The notes under the pieces: generated by a model
What the model saw: only the letters and a program-made list of their open reading frames with translations
Told to the model about the DNA's origin: nothing
Database searches by the model: none
Translations under genes and position numbers: made by a program
Shown here: piece after piece, positions 22,061 through 31,520 of the stretch
Layout: every line of letters starts with the position of its first letter
How positions within the stretch are numbered: position 1 is the stretch's first letter
Source: Candidatus Saccharimonadota bacterium
GTDB lineage: Bacteria; Patescibacteriota; Saccharimonadia; Saccharimonadales; UBA4665
Length of the DNA stretch: 32,154 nt
Assembly: GCA_016789655.1 (NCBI GenBank)
Contig: JAEUQV010000100.1
Location: forward strand, 1 to 32,154
Direction: 5' to 3'

Positions 22061-25000
22061 GTGATTACTGCTGTACTCGGTACTTCAATAGAAACCGGCG
22101 AATTAACCGATGGCGCTGTGACGACTTCCAAACTAGCTGACGGTTCAGTTACAGCGGCAAAGATTGTCGATGGTGATGTAGTGACTGCAAAGCTTGGTGA
22201 CGGCAGTGTTACTACCGTAAAAATCGTCGATAGCGCGATTACGTTCGCCAAGATTCAAGACCTTGCTGCCAATAGTTTATTAGGTAATCCTAACGGCAGT
22301 GCGGCGGCTGGTACCAATATTGGGATCGGAAGCGGGTTAGGATTCAGCGCAGGTGATCTATATAACTCCGGACTCTTAACACTGAGTGTCAATGGACCGC
22401 TGCAAACTACAGGCGGTCAGTCACCAACACTCTCTATCGCGCAAGCAAACGGTACAACCGATGGCTACTTGAGTGCTGCAGACTTTGCCACGTTCAATGC
22501 CAAGCAAGCAGCACTGACCCTAGGTAATCTTAGTAGTAGCACCTCGGGTATAACTGTGACTGGCGGTACGGGTGCGGTCGTAGGCGGCGGCGTCTCCATA
22601 ACAATCGCCACTGCATCTGGCGCCCAAAACGGCCTCTTAAGCTCTATAGATTGGACGACATTCAGCGCCAAAGAAAATGCATTGACGTTTAGCGGGAATG
22701 GCTTGCTTGTCCGAAGTGGAGACGCGGTATCTGTGGCAACCTGTACCGCTAATCAGGTTCTGAAGTGGAATGGTAGCGCTTGGGCTTGTGCTGTAGATGT
22801 CGATACCAATACCACGTACAGCGCGGGTATCGGTTTAAATCTCGTTGGAACAACTTTAAGCAATAGTGGTGTTTTGAATATTGACGTCGATGGCCCCTTA
22901 GGCAATACTGGCGGCCAAAACCCGGTTCTTTCTATACAGCAATCGGATGGCATTCATGATGGCTACCTGAGCGCCGCCGACTTTGCGGCGTTTAGTGCCA
23001 AACAAGCCGCACTGCCGACCGGTGGTAGTACTAACCAGTACCTCCGCGGTGACCTCACTCTGGGCACACTCGATACCGATGCCGTCGCCGAAGCTGGCAA
23101 CCTATACTACACCGACGTACGTGCCGATGCGCGCATTACCCTACAAAAAGGCGTTGCCAATGGTTTGGCTACGCTCGATGGAAGCGGCAAGATCGTATCG
23201 TCGCAACTCCCAGCTATAGCGGTAACTAACACGTACGTCGTCGGCAGCGAAGCAGCCATGCTCTCACTTGGTGCCAACAAGGGCGATGTGGCCGTACGCA
23301 CCGATGAAAACAAGAGCTATATAGCAGTCGATGTCCCAACTGATCAGGTAGCTAACTGGCAAGAACTCCTGACTCCTGGCTCACCCGTACAATCAGTCAA
23401 CGGTCAAACTGGTACCGTAACACTTACTTCGTCAAACCTGGCAGAGGGCGTCAATTTGTACTACACCGATGCGCGTGCCCGCAGTGCCCTTGGCGTAAGT
23501 GGCCCGCTCAGCTACAACCCAACAACAGGGGTGTTTGGGATAGGCCTAGCCAGCGGCAGTGCCAGCGGCTACCTGAGCAGCGGAGACTGGAATACGTTTA
23601 ATAGCAAACAATCCGCGTTACCAGCGGGCACTTCTAGCCAGTACTTACGCGGCGACCAAACACTTGGGACACTCGATACTTCAGCCGTGGCTGAAAACGG
23701 CAATCTGTACTACACGCAAGGCAGGTTCGATAGTGCACTTGCCGCCAAGACGACAGATATTCTTATAGAGGGCTTAACGAATAAATATTTTACCGATGGC
23801 CGCGCTGATGCCCGGATCACCCTACAAAAGGGTGCGGTCAATGGCCTCGCTACCCTCGATGGCAGTGGAAAGGTACCGACTTCACAGCTTCCAGCCATGG
23901 TCATGAATAGCACCTATGTGGTGGCTGATCAAGCCTGCATGTTGGCACTTAGTGCCGTCAAGGGTGATGTAGCAGTCCGCACCGACACCAGTGAAAGCTT
24001 CATACTTTCTGCCACGCCTGCTAGCACGCTGGGCAACTGGCAAAAGCTGCTTACGCCAACTGCACCTGTACTTTCTGTAAATGGTCAAACCGGTGCTGTA
24101 ACCTTGAATACGGGTCAGATCGGTGAGGGTGGTGGTAACTTATACTACACAGACACTCGAGCGAGGGGAGCGTTGAGCGTTTCCGCGCCGCTGACCTATA
24201 ACAGCACGACCGGTGCGCTCGGCCTAACCATGGCCAGTGGCTCGACCAATGGCTACCTGACCTCAGCCGACTGGACGACCTTCAACGGCAAGCAGGCTGT
24301 CTTAAGTGCAGGCACGGGTATAACTATTGCTAGCAACACTGTCAGTCTGACTAACCAAGGCCTCACTTTCGCCTTGGGTACGTCTGGAACAGATGTGAAT
24401 TTCAGCTCGACCACCGTTAACCTGGGTGGCACAACGACCCTGAATATTCCGAATGCGAGCGCAACTGCACGCGGCCTTGTCACTGCCGGTGCCCAGACCA
24501 TCGCGGGGGATAAAACCTTCTCTGGCTCGGTAGCCGTAGCAAAGGGCAGTGACTATAGCACGGTCGGCACAAGCAACGATGCCAACCTCGGCAGCGGCTC
24601 GCTCATCCGCCTCACTGGCGCAAGCGCACAAACACTTACCGGTATAGCTGGCGGCACCGACGGCCGATTGCTAACCATCATTAATGCGGGTGTATACACC
24701 GCTACTCTATCAAATGACGCCTCCGGCTCCACGGCTGCGAACAGGATCAAAACTGGCACGGGCACCGATCTTTCATTGGCTGCCGATGCATCGCTCAGTC
24801 TTGTCTATGACTCTGGAGCTTCTCGTTGGCGCGTCGTTGGTGGCACCGGCAGCGGTGGTAGCTACACTAGCACCGACATTTCCAATAAAGCGACCGGTGG
24901 AAGCTTGGGCTCTGCGAGCAGTACTGTCGACACGTACTCTAACTTCAATGTCAATCAGACGACAGCTGGGCAAACTTTGAGCATCCCGAACCCCACTAGT

Positions 25001-28000
25001 GTAACTACGACTAAAGGTAAAATTATTACTATTAGCAACATTGGTACGGCAAACTTTACGCTAGGTGGCGTGACAGTTATTGCCGGCGGGGCTGCGAATA
25101 GCTTTGTTTGGGATGGTGATAGTTGGAATGCGGTAAACGCAGCAAGCAATGTCGCTGCCAGCTATTTGAATGCGACATTATCAGCAAATCAAACGACCAA
25201 TATAAGCACAGGTGACCACATTAAGTTTAATAGTGTTGGTGCGTCTACTAGCGATGACATCTCGCTTGACTTGACTTCGGGCTATACAAACACTGCCAAT
25301 ACAGCATCGCTTGGGCGCTTCAGCCTCAAGGCTGGTAAAACATACCGCCTGACTGCGAACCTTAGCGGTATCTCCGGACCTGCGGCAGTTGATTTTGATT
25401 GGACATGGCGCGATGCAAATACGGGGACCAACATCGGTAACTATGTGTATGGAGACTCAGTCTCACATACTCAAAACGAGATTGGTGGCAGCACTGCTGA
25501 AGCCGTGTACACACCAGCCTCAGACACAAGAGTAGAGATCTACATTAGTACCAACACAAATGCTACGACTGTTTTTGCGGCAAATTCTTCTGCAACCATT
25601 CAGGTGATTGGCGGCAATACACCTATTAATCTTGTCAACGGCGTCAGTAGGCGAGTCGGAGAAATGGTCTACGCAGAAAGCGGCAGAACTGTAGGCACCG
25701 GATATTTAGCCGTAAGCCCCGGGACAATCACGAATGGAGCGATAACGTATCCCGCCTGGGCGGCTAAGCACCCAGAGTTCGTGAGTGGTAACAACATTGT
25801 CTTCCCCGCTGATGTAGCTGGCATGTTCCTTCGTAACACAGGTGGTAATGCAGCAGCTATCGGTACTTTCCAGGCCGATGCAACCGCAGTCAATGGCTTA
25901 GGCGGCACCACGTCCGTAAACGGCGCTCATTCCCATACTGTATATGGCTACACTAATAAGGACGACATGAACTTTACCGGGAACGGCGGTAGAATGCAGG
26001 GTTCTGATGCGACAACCCCTTACGACCAGTCGACGTCAGCCGACGGCAATCACTCGCATTCGCTTAATATCACCTCTAGCGACGTCGAAACCCGCCCCGA
26101 CAACCGTGCCTACCAGCTCTATACACTCGTAGACACCTATACTGACGTAGCAGCCATAGGTAGCATTTCTATGAGTGCTATTTCGGCAGCAGTTTCTAGC
26201 AGTGCGCTCGACAATAGCAGTTACACCCAGACCTGGAACTGGACTACCCTAACAAATGGTTCTGGCCTTGTTAGTAATGCGAATGCACTGACGTCTGGCG
26301 TATTACACCAGCTCGCTACGAGCTCGACGGCGTTTACAGGTTCGCTTTTGAATCTGATTAGCGCAGGAAATAGCGCGAGCGTAACCGGTTCACTGGCTAA
26401 GCTTGACATCGTGGGTGGAACATCGGCCGCTAAAGGCTTGACTATCAACAATGCCGGTACGGGTGACAGCCTGCAGGTCAACGCTACCGGAAGTGGCCTT
26501 GCCGCTAACTTCGGTGGCGCCATTGCTACCAAAGCGGGTACTACCTACACCACGCCAGGCTCGGCTAACGACGTGGCGTTTGGTAACGCGTCATTCATAC
26601 GGCTCGATACCTCCGGCGCAGCCCAGACTATCACAGGAATTGCAGGCGGGGCAGACGGTAAGCACCTCACGCTTTCGAACGCCGATGCATCTCTGGCGGT
26701 CACCCTAAGCAATCAAAGTACCGGCTCCGCAGTAGCAAACCGCATCATCACAGGTACTGGTTCAGATGTGAGTATTGCTGCCGGAGCATCAATAGAACTG
26801 ATCTATGATGCGACCGACACTCGCTGGCGCGTAGTAGGTGGCACCGGTGGTGGTGGAAATACGACCCTGCAGACGATATCTAGCAACAGTTCGGTCAGCA
26901 ACTGGAATTACTCGGTGAAAGGCGATGCCAGCAGCACGGCGGTGACAGTTACATTGCCAACAGCAGCAGGAAACAGCGGTAAACTCATAGAAGTAACTCG
27001 AGTAGATAGCTCTACCAACTCTCTCTGTGTCAAAGCTTTTGGTAGTGAAACGCTCAATAGTTCAACAAATACAGTCTGCCTTTACAACCAGTATGATTCC
27101 ATCGTCGTACGCTCAGATGGGACGAATGTGATCATGGTGGCAGACAATCGGAGTAGTGCGGGCGCTCCAAGTGAATATGGCGAAGCTACAGATACTTCAT
27201 TTCGAAGTACTAGTAGCACCTCATTCGTAGATGCGACAGGCTTGAGCGTCACACTGCCAAGCGCTGGTACCTATGAAATTCTGTACCACATCGATCAAAA
27301 CGCTCCTGACCCAGGGGAAGGCATAGAGTTTGTCGTAACCGACGCGAGCAACAATCAGGTAGCCGGCAGTCTCTCACGTGTAGAGATGAGTGGATCAGGT
27401 GCGTATGCTCAGCAAGACGCCAACCAGATTGTGCGGGTGACAGTCACCTCAGCTACGACATACAAATTGCGCTGGCGTTCAGCTACAGGCGCGCAAGTTG
27501 ATTACAACTGGGGTGCTGAAGGTGGAGTATCTAAGATTACTTACAAGAAAATAAGCTCACCTAGTATGGTCACTAGCACCGTCGACTATGTTCGTGCAAC
27601 ACAGGCAACCAACCAGAACCCCGCAGTTGGAAGTGCGATTGACTATACGGCCAACATCCAAGGAAACATTGCACATGTTGGGTCCGGAAGGTATCGCCTA
27701 GTAGCAGGCAAGACATACAAGCTAAGCGCAGCATGGGCACCACCAAATAATGGCGGAGCCAATGCAGACTACCAATGGTATAACGTAACAGCCGGAGCAT
27801 ATATAGGTACCGAAGGTTCGGGTGGTGATCCAGCAGGTGCAGAATATCTGCACGGATTGGCTACGGCAATCATTACGCCTACAGCAGATACAGATGTTGA
27901 GGTTCGCTATACCTTTGACAATGCAGGTACTTCTGGCTTTGCCAAAAACTGGATGGAAATAACACAAATTGGGACTACCGGTACCACCATGGGAACTATT

Positions 28001-29884
28001 AGCACGACCGACTATGCGTATGCGGTCAAAACTGCCAATCAGGCTATTGGGAGCGGTGGCGGTGACGTAGCGTTCGAGAGCAAGACAGGCAGTCTAAGTA
28101 TGCCCACTACGAGCACCTTCCAGCTGATAGCAGGTAAAACCTACAAGTTGGATACGGGTCTGTGGGCAACCGACGGCAATGGACAGCAGTTTGAATATGC
28201 TTGGGTCGACGCCGGTACCAATACACAGCTGAGTGGAACGAATACGGGTGTCATCAACGAGGTTGGCTCAGTTACAAATGGCTCAAGTACATCGCTCACT
28301 GCGGGTGGTATATACACACCAGTCGCAGACCAGACGGTAAAGGTACGGCTTACCGCTTACTCTGGCAGCAATGTGTCGATCAAAGCGTCAACTGCCAATT
28401 ATGAAGGCCAAAGTTACGCATCGGTCGTTCAGCTGGGCTCAACGGTCAGCACCGGCGTGGCGATGAGCTACATCACCAATGCGCTTTCAAGCGGTTCGCT
28501 CGACAATGGTAACTATTCTCAAACATGGAACTGGAGTACGCTGACCACTACCACTGGACTTTCGTTGACGTACAACGCGCTTACGTCAGGTACAGGCATG
28601 AACATCAGTACATCAAGCAATTCACTCAACTCAAGTACGGGTCTGCTGTATATAAATAACTCAGGCAGCAGCACGAGCGGCAATGTTGTCCGTATAGACG
28701 CAAGCAGCACGAAGCAGAATGCACTCGTGGTAGCCGCCAATGGTAATGTAGGAATTGGCGCCACTGGCCCTGGCAGCACTTTGACCGTCGGCGGGACATC
28801 TAATGTCACGGGCGTCGCAAGTTTTGGGTTCAGCGGAAGCAGTGCAATTGACTTGTCGGTCGGAGATAGCGACACTGGGCTAGAACAAACCTCAGATGGC
28901 CAGTTAGAAATCCGTACCAATGGCGGTGCGAGGTTCAAGTTCAATACCGGCAACGGTACCAGCTTCGCTAGCTACGATGGTGACGGCAATATAGACTTTG
29001 GGTCCGATGCACGCTTGAAGCACGACGTCGAAGACTCTGGAGCCGTACTCGATAAAGTTCTGGCGCTTAAAGTGAAGAACTTCTACTACAATGGCAAAGA
29101 TGCCAGCAACCAGCAGTACAAAGATATCGGCCTCATAGCTCAAGAGGTGCAGCCACTCTTTCCAGAACTCGTCGGTTCCTCGTACAGTGATGCGCTTGGC
29201 GACAATGCGTTGACCGTGGCCTATACCGACCTGGGAACTATTGGCATTAAGGCAATCCAAGAACTCAATATGAAAGTAGATCAGAATAAGGTCGAGATAG
29301 ACGGCAAGACTGTAGGCGGTCTGAGCAACTTACAGACCCAAGTCAACAGCCTCACGGCTGGGCTAAGTGTCGTGCAGGGTAAGGTTACTGACTTTAGCGA
29401 CGCCCTAGCCAATGTCGACCTGCGCATTGCAGATCTCGACACCCGCTTGAAAGTCATGGAGTCTGCCTCAGCTAAGTCGGCAGTCTCAACTACGACTCAG
29501 CCTTCAGCCACAACTGTCAATAATACTACCCAGCAGATCGTGGAAAGTACATCGCAGTATGGCGTGGCTAAAGTACTTAAGGGTAATGTTGATGTGAAAG
29601 TGACCTTCAAGAAGGCTTACCAGATGGTGCCAGCGGTATTTGTAACACCTATCAACAATGGTGCAATATATGAAGTGAGTGAGGTAACGACGGCTGGCTT
29701 TACTATGAAGCTCAGCGACTCCGCCAAAGCGGATAGCCGCTTCAACTGGATGGCTGCCGACTTGAAAGATGCAGGAGATGATGATGGCACACAGATTACT
29801 GCGCCGACACCAACGCTACCTCCAGCAACTGTACCGAGCAACACTGAGTCGAGCGAGTCAAACGGTTCACAAAACACGCAATAG
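22061..29884 (+). CDS. Giant surface adhesin: phage tail-fibre-like with S74 self-cleaving chaperone
   Basis: This open frame encodes about 2,607 aa; the listed GTG start is only nominal, since the natural N-terminus lies at 21216 (see the disrupted 5' part). Order: DGSVTTSKLADGS-type decad repeats (22094-22260); GYLSSADWTTFNSKQ and NLYYTDARARGAL fibre repeats with a ~220-residue tandem duplication (23022-24303); a second duplicated module (24528-24860 and 26515-26858); beta-sandwich modules with AGKTYRL or AGKTYKL (near 25150, 27565, 28000); and a tail-fibre tip-like domain (25650-26140) with HSH motifs at residues 1290-1292 and 1331-1333. Near the end, SDARLK (Ser 2315, Lys 2320) opens an S74 chaperone with GLIAQEVQPLFPELV, then a coiled coil and a beta domain (AVFVTPI). 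S74 domains trimerise fibres and cut themselves off just before that Ser. It is likely secreted and trimeric; the role is inferred to be attachment. Confidence 0.85.
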   Translation: MITAVLGTSIETGELTDGAVTTSKLADGSVTAAKIVDGDVVTAKLGDGSVTTVKIVDSAITFAKIQDLAANSLLGNPNGSAAAGTNIGIGSGLGFSAGDLYNSGLLTLSVNGPLQTTGGQSPTLSIAQANGTTDGYLSAADFATFNAKQAALTLGNLSSSTSGITVTGGTGAVVGGGVSITIATASGAQNGLLSSIDWTTFSAKENALTFSGNGLLVRSGDAVSVATCTANQVLKWNGSAWACAVDVDTNTTYSAGIGLNLVGTTLSNSGVLNIDVDGPLGNTGGQNPVLSIQQSDGIHDGYLSAADFAAFSAKQAALPTGGSTNQYLRGDLTLGTLDTDAVAEAGNLYYTDVRADARITLQKGVANGLATLDGSGKIVSSQLPAIAVTNTYVVGSEAAMLSLGANKGDVAVRTDENKSYIAVDVPTDQVANWQELLTPGSPVQSVNGQTGTVTLTSSNLAEGVNLYYTDARARSALGVSGPLSYNPTTGVFGIGLASGSASGYLSSGDWNTFNSKQSALPAGTSSQYLRGDQTLGTLDTSAVAENGNLYYTQGRFDSALAAKTTDILIEGLTNKYFTDGRADARITLQKGAVNGLATLDGSGKVPTSQLPAMVMNSTYVVADQACMLALSAVKGDVAVRTDTSESFILSATPASTLGNWQKLLTPTAPVLSVNGQTGAVTLNTGQIGEGGGNLYYTDTRARGALSVSAPLTYNSTTGALGLTMASGSTNGYLTSADWTTFNGKQAVLSAGTGITIASNTVSLTNQGLTFALGTSGTDVNFSSTTVNLGGTTTLNIPNASATARGLVTAGAQTIAGDKTFSGSVAVAKGSDYSTVGTSNDANLGSGSLIRLTGASAQTLTGIAGGTDGRLLTIINAGVYTATLSNDASGSTAANRIKTGTGTDLSLAADASLSLVYDSGASRWRVVGGTGSGGSYTSTDISNKATGGSLGSASSTVDTYSNFNVNQTTAGQTLSIPNPTSVTTTKGKIITISNIGTANFTLGGVTVIAGGAANSFVWDGDSWNAVNAASNVAASYLNATLSANQTTNISTGDHIKFNSVGASTSDDISLDLTSGYTNTANTASLGRFSLKAGKTYRLTANLSGISGPAAVDFDWTWRDANTGTNIGNYVYGDSVSHTQNEIGGSTAEAVYTPASDTRVEIYISTNTNATTVFAANSSATIQVIGGNTPINLVNGVSRRVGEMVYAESGRTVGTGYLAVSPGTITNGAITYPAWAAKHPEFVSGNNIVFPADVAGMFLRNTGGNAAAIGTFQADATAVNGLGGTTSVNGAHSHTVYGYTNKDDMNFTGNGGRMQGSDATTPYDQSTSADGNHSHSLNITSSDVETRPDNRAYQLYTLVDTYTDVAAIGSISMSAISAAVSSSALDNSSYTQTWNWTTLTNGSGLVSNANALTSGVLHQLATSSTAFTGSLLNLISAGNSASVTGSLAKLDIVGGTSAAKGLTINNAGTGDSLQVNATGSGLAANFGGAIATKAGTTYTTPGSANDVAFGNASFIRLDTSGAAQTITGIAGGADGKHLTLSNADASLAVTLSNQSTGSAVANRIITGTGSDVSIAAGASIELIYDATDTRWRVVGGTGGGGNTTLQTISSNSSVSNWNYSVKGDASSTAVTVTLPTAAGNSGKLIEVTRVDSSTNSLCVKAFGSETLNSSTNTVCLYNQYDSIVVRSDGTNVIMVADNRSSAGAPSEYGEATDTSFRSTSSTSFVDATGLSVTLPSAGTYEILYHIDQNAPDPGEGIEFVVTDASNNQVAGSLSRVEMSGSGAYAQQDANQIVRVTVTSATTYKLRWRSATGAQVDYNWGAEGGVSKITYKKISSPSMVTSTVDYVRATQATNQNPAVGSAIDYTANIQGNIAHVGSGRYRLVAGKTYKLSAAWAPPNNGGANADYQWYNVTAGAYIGTEGSGGDPAGAEYLHGLATAIITPTADTDVEVRYTFDNAGTSGFAKNWMEITQIGTTGTTMGTISTTDYAYAVKTANQAIGSGGGDVAFESKTGSLSMPTTSTFQLIAGKTYKLDTGLWATDGNGQQFEYAWVDAGTNTQLSGTNTGVINEVGSVTNGSSTSLTAGGIYTPVADQTVKVRLTAYSGSNVSIKASTANYEGQSYASVVQLGSTVSTGVAMSYITNALSSGSLDNGNYSQTWNWSTLTTTTGLSLTYNALTSGTGMNISTSSNSLNSSTGLLYINNSGSSTSGNVVRIDASSTKQNALVVAANGNVGIGATGPGSTLTVGGTSNVTGVASFGFSGSSAIDLSVGDSDTGLEQTSDGQLEIRTNGGARFKFNTGNGTSFASYDGDGNIDFGSDARLKHDVEDSGAVLDKVLALKVKNFYYNGKDASNQQYKDIGLIAQEVQPLFPELVGSSYSDALGDNALTVAYTDLGTIGIKAIQELNMKVDQNKVEIDGKTVGGLSNLQTQVNSLTAGLSVVQGKVTDFSDALANVDLRIADLDTRLKVMESASAKSAVSTTTQPSATTVNNTTQQIVESTSQYGVAKVLKGNVDVKVTFKKAYQMVPAVFVTPINNGAIYEVSEVTTAGFTMKLSDSAKADSRFNWMAADLKDAGDDDGTQITAPTPTLPPATVPSNTESSESNGSQNTQ
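23022..24303 (+). repeat. Tandem duplication of a ~220-residue fibre module
   Basis: Units at about 23022-23624 and 23625-24303 share QYLRGD.TLGTLDT, ADARITLQKG, NGLATLDGSGK, a GDVAVRTD segment, SVNGQTG.VTL, NLYYTD.RAR.AL and a final GYL.S.DW.TFN.KQ. The DNA still matches in blocks of 20-30 bases, so the duplication is fairly recent or homogenised, and could drive length variation by recombination. Confidence 0.7.
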
Positions 29885-29889
29885 TGCGC

Positions 29890-29895
29890 TATACT
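29890..29895 (+). promoter_or_regulatory. -10 box upstream of the anchored companion gene
   Basis: TATACT lies 33 nt before the ATG at 29929, right after the adhesin stop codon; GAGGG (29921-29925) could serve as SD. Confidence 0.4.
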
Positions 29896-29928
29896 TAAGG
29901 AAACGTAACGTAAGAGGGCAGAGGGTAT

Positions 29929-30371
29929 ATGTCAGATACTACTGATACTGTGGTTGAAACCAAAATTCGAAAAAGCGAAAAAACCGATTCAGCACAAAAA
30001 ATTTGATAGTCGCGGCGGTCTGCATCCTAGCATTGGGAACAATCGGCTATCTAGCCTGGCAAAACCACGACCTCAAGCAAAACCCCAACAAAATCGTACA
30101 AGCCGACCAAAAGAAGTTACTCGATAAAGTCGGCGGACTCATGACCCTGCCAACTGGTGAACAGCCCTCAATAGCTACCGTTAGCGATAAAAACAAACTG
30201 AAAGACCAAGCATTCTTTAAGAACGCCCAAAATGGCGACACATTGCTCATCTACACCAATGCCCGCAAAGCCATCCTCTACCGCGAATCGACCAACAAAA
30301 TCATAGAAGTCGCCCCTATCGCCATCGACACTGCTGCGGGCACTACGACCGTCAATCCTGATAAAAAGTAA
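29929..30371 (+). pseudogene. Small membrane-anchored protein, frameshifted in an A6 run
   Basis: The ATG at 29929 opens 25 codons (MSDTTDTVVETKIRKSEKT...) ending at a TGA (30004-30006). The next frame, open from 30003, supplies the rest: a membrane span (IVAAVCILALGTIGYLAW), then a ~90-residue extracytoplasmic domain with KLKDQAFFKNAQNGD, LLIYTNARKAILYRES and NKIIEVAPI. One extra A in the run at 29996-30001 would fuse both into a ~148-aa protein reading AQKNLIVAAV. The domain looks conserved and intact, so error or slippage seems likelier than decay. I recognise it as the kind of small anchored protein common in Patescibacteria, but know no function. If translation starts only at the TTG at 30003, a 122-aa product would result. 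Confidence 0.7.
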
Positions 30372-30445
30372 TTTACCCAACAAAACCAATATGCCACCTG
30401 TCGGTTTTGGGTTAAGTACCTTACAGAAAATCTTGGCATAACCGC

Positions 30446-30451
30446 TACACT
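30446..30451 (+). promoter_or_regulatory. -10 box of the SGNH-hydrolase gene, leaderless type
   Basis: TACACT ends 7 nt before the ATG at 30459. No convincing -35. An imperfect inverted repeat (30375-30387 with 30403-30413) lies just upstream and may end the previous transcript. Confidence 0.5.
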
Positions 30452-30458
30452 AGATAGC

Positions 30459-31490
30459 ATGAAACAGTTACGTCGGTTACTAATGGTGGTACTTTCGGTT
30501 GGCTTCGCCAGTCTTGGCGCAGCGCCTATGGTAGAAGCGTACGGCTCGTACAAGCAAACTACAGTCGCGGCCAATACAAACGCTTGTACCGACCCAATCA
30601 AAACAGGGTTAGAGCAGGGGTCAGACTTGCAGTTTAATTTCGATTACGTAGACCAATGCACACGCAGTCACGATAGCGTAACTTCTAATGTAAACCCTTC
30701 TACAACGCAACAAACACAGCCTAGTGGCGGACAAGGGGCGAATGGTAACACCGTAAATTTGTATGCCGCGCTCGGTGACTCTGTGGCAGCTGGGCTCGGT
30801 CTGCCTCAGTCATCAGATAGTGATCCCGCTTGCGGCGTGTCTGCACAGGCGTACCCTGACTATATCGCGGGTTCGCTTGGGCTTTCGTATATGAAACTGG
30901 CGTGCAGCGGTGCAACTGCGGGCGATTTAGTAACCGAACAGCATCTGAGTGGTACGAGCCGTGATCTTGAACCGCAGCTCGATAGAGCGTTTGCATATGG
31001 AACACCACAGGTCATAACTATCACAGCTGGCGCAAATGACCTGTACTGGCAAACGTATGCTCGTAAATGTTATGTGAGCACATGTGGAACTGATACAGAC
31101 CAAGCTGTAGTAGACAGTTTACGGTCTGTACTTGCACTTAAGCTAGCATATGCCCTACAAACCATACAAAATCGCAGTGCAGGCTCGCCTCCTCGAGTAG
31201 TTCTTACGGGGTACTATCAGCCATTTTCGATGGAGTGTGCAGCACAGCAAACCAGTGTTACTTCAACTGAGGTCAACTGGTTGAATACGCAACTGCGTGC
31301 ACTGAACCAGACTATTGCCAATGAAGTAAGTGCATACGCCTTTGCACACTACGCACCGGTAGATTTTAGCGGGCATGAGCTATGTACTGTACAGTCTTGG
31401 GTGCAGGGTTTGGATGACCCAGCGCCTCTGCATCCGACAGCAGATGGCCAGTGGGCTATTGCAAACGCAATACTTCCGTATATTCGATAG
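30459..31490 (+). CDS. Secreted SGNH/GDSL esterase-like hydrolase
   Basis: The 343-aa protein starts with a signal peptide (MKQLRRLLMVVLSVGFASLGAAPMVEA), a ~75-residue Thr/Gln/Asn-rich spacer, and an SGNH domain from about residue 101. All blocks are visible: block I LGDSVAAG with the nucleophile Ser, block II Gly in CSGATAGD, block III TAGANDLYW with Gly and Asn, and block V DPAPLHPTADGQ with catalytic Asp and His. Several Cys suggest disulfides, fitting export. Members act as esterases, lipases or polysaccharide deacetylases; the closest style is the secreted SGNH lipase group of Gram-positive bacteria. The substrate could be a host lipid or an acetylated glycan. It has its own leaderless promoter and converges with the LPXTG gene. 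Confidence 0.88.
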   Translation: MKQLRRLLMVVLSVGFASLGAAPMVEAYGSYKQTTVAANTNACTDPIKTGLEQGSDLQFNFDYVDQCTRSHDSVTSNVNPSTTQQTQPSGGQGANGNTVNLYAALGDSVAAGLGLPQSSDSDPACGVSAQAYPDYIAGSLGLSYMKLACSGATAGDLVTEQHLSGTSRDLEPQLDRAFAYGTPQVITITAGANDLYWQTYARKCYVSTCGTDTDQAVVDSLRSVLALKLAYALQTIQNRSAGSPPRVVLTGYYQPFSMECAAQQTSVTSTEVNWLNTQLRALNQTIANEVSAYAFAHYAPVDFSGHELCTVQSWVQGLDDPAPLHPTADGQWAIANAILPYIR

Positions 31491-31520
31491 AGTGTAGGGT
31501 TTAAGTTCTTTGCAACAGGG

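Noticed and set aside
21216-29884. Prophage or tailocin
   Set aside because: Only fibre-type domains are present; no capsid, portal, terminase, tail tube, sheath or lysis gene is in the window, and neighbours are cellular surface genes.
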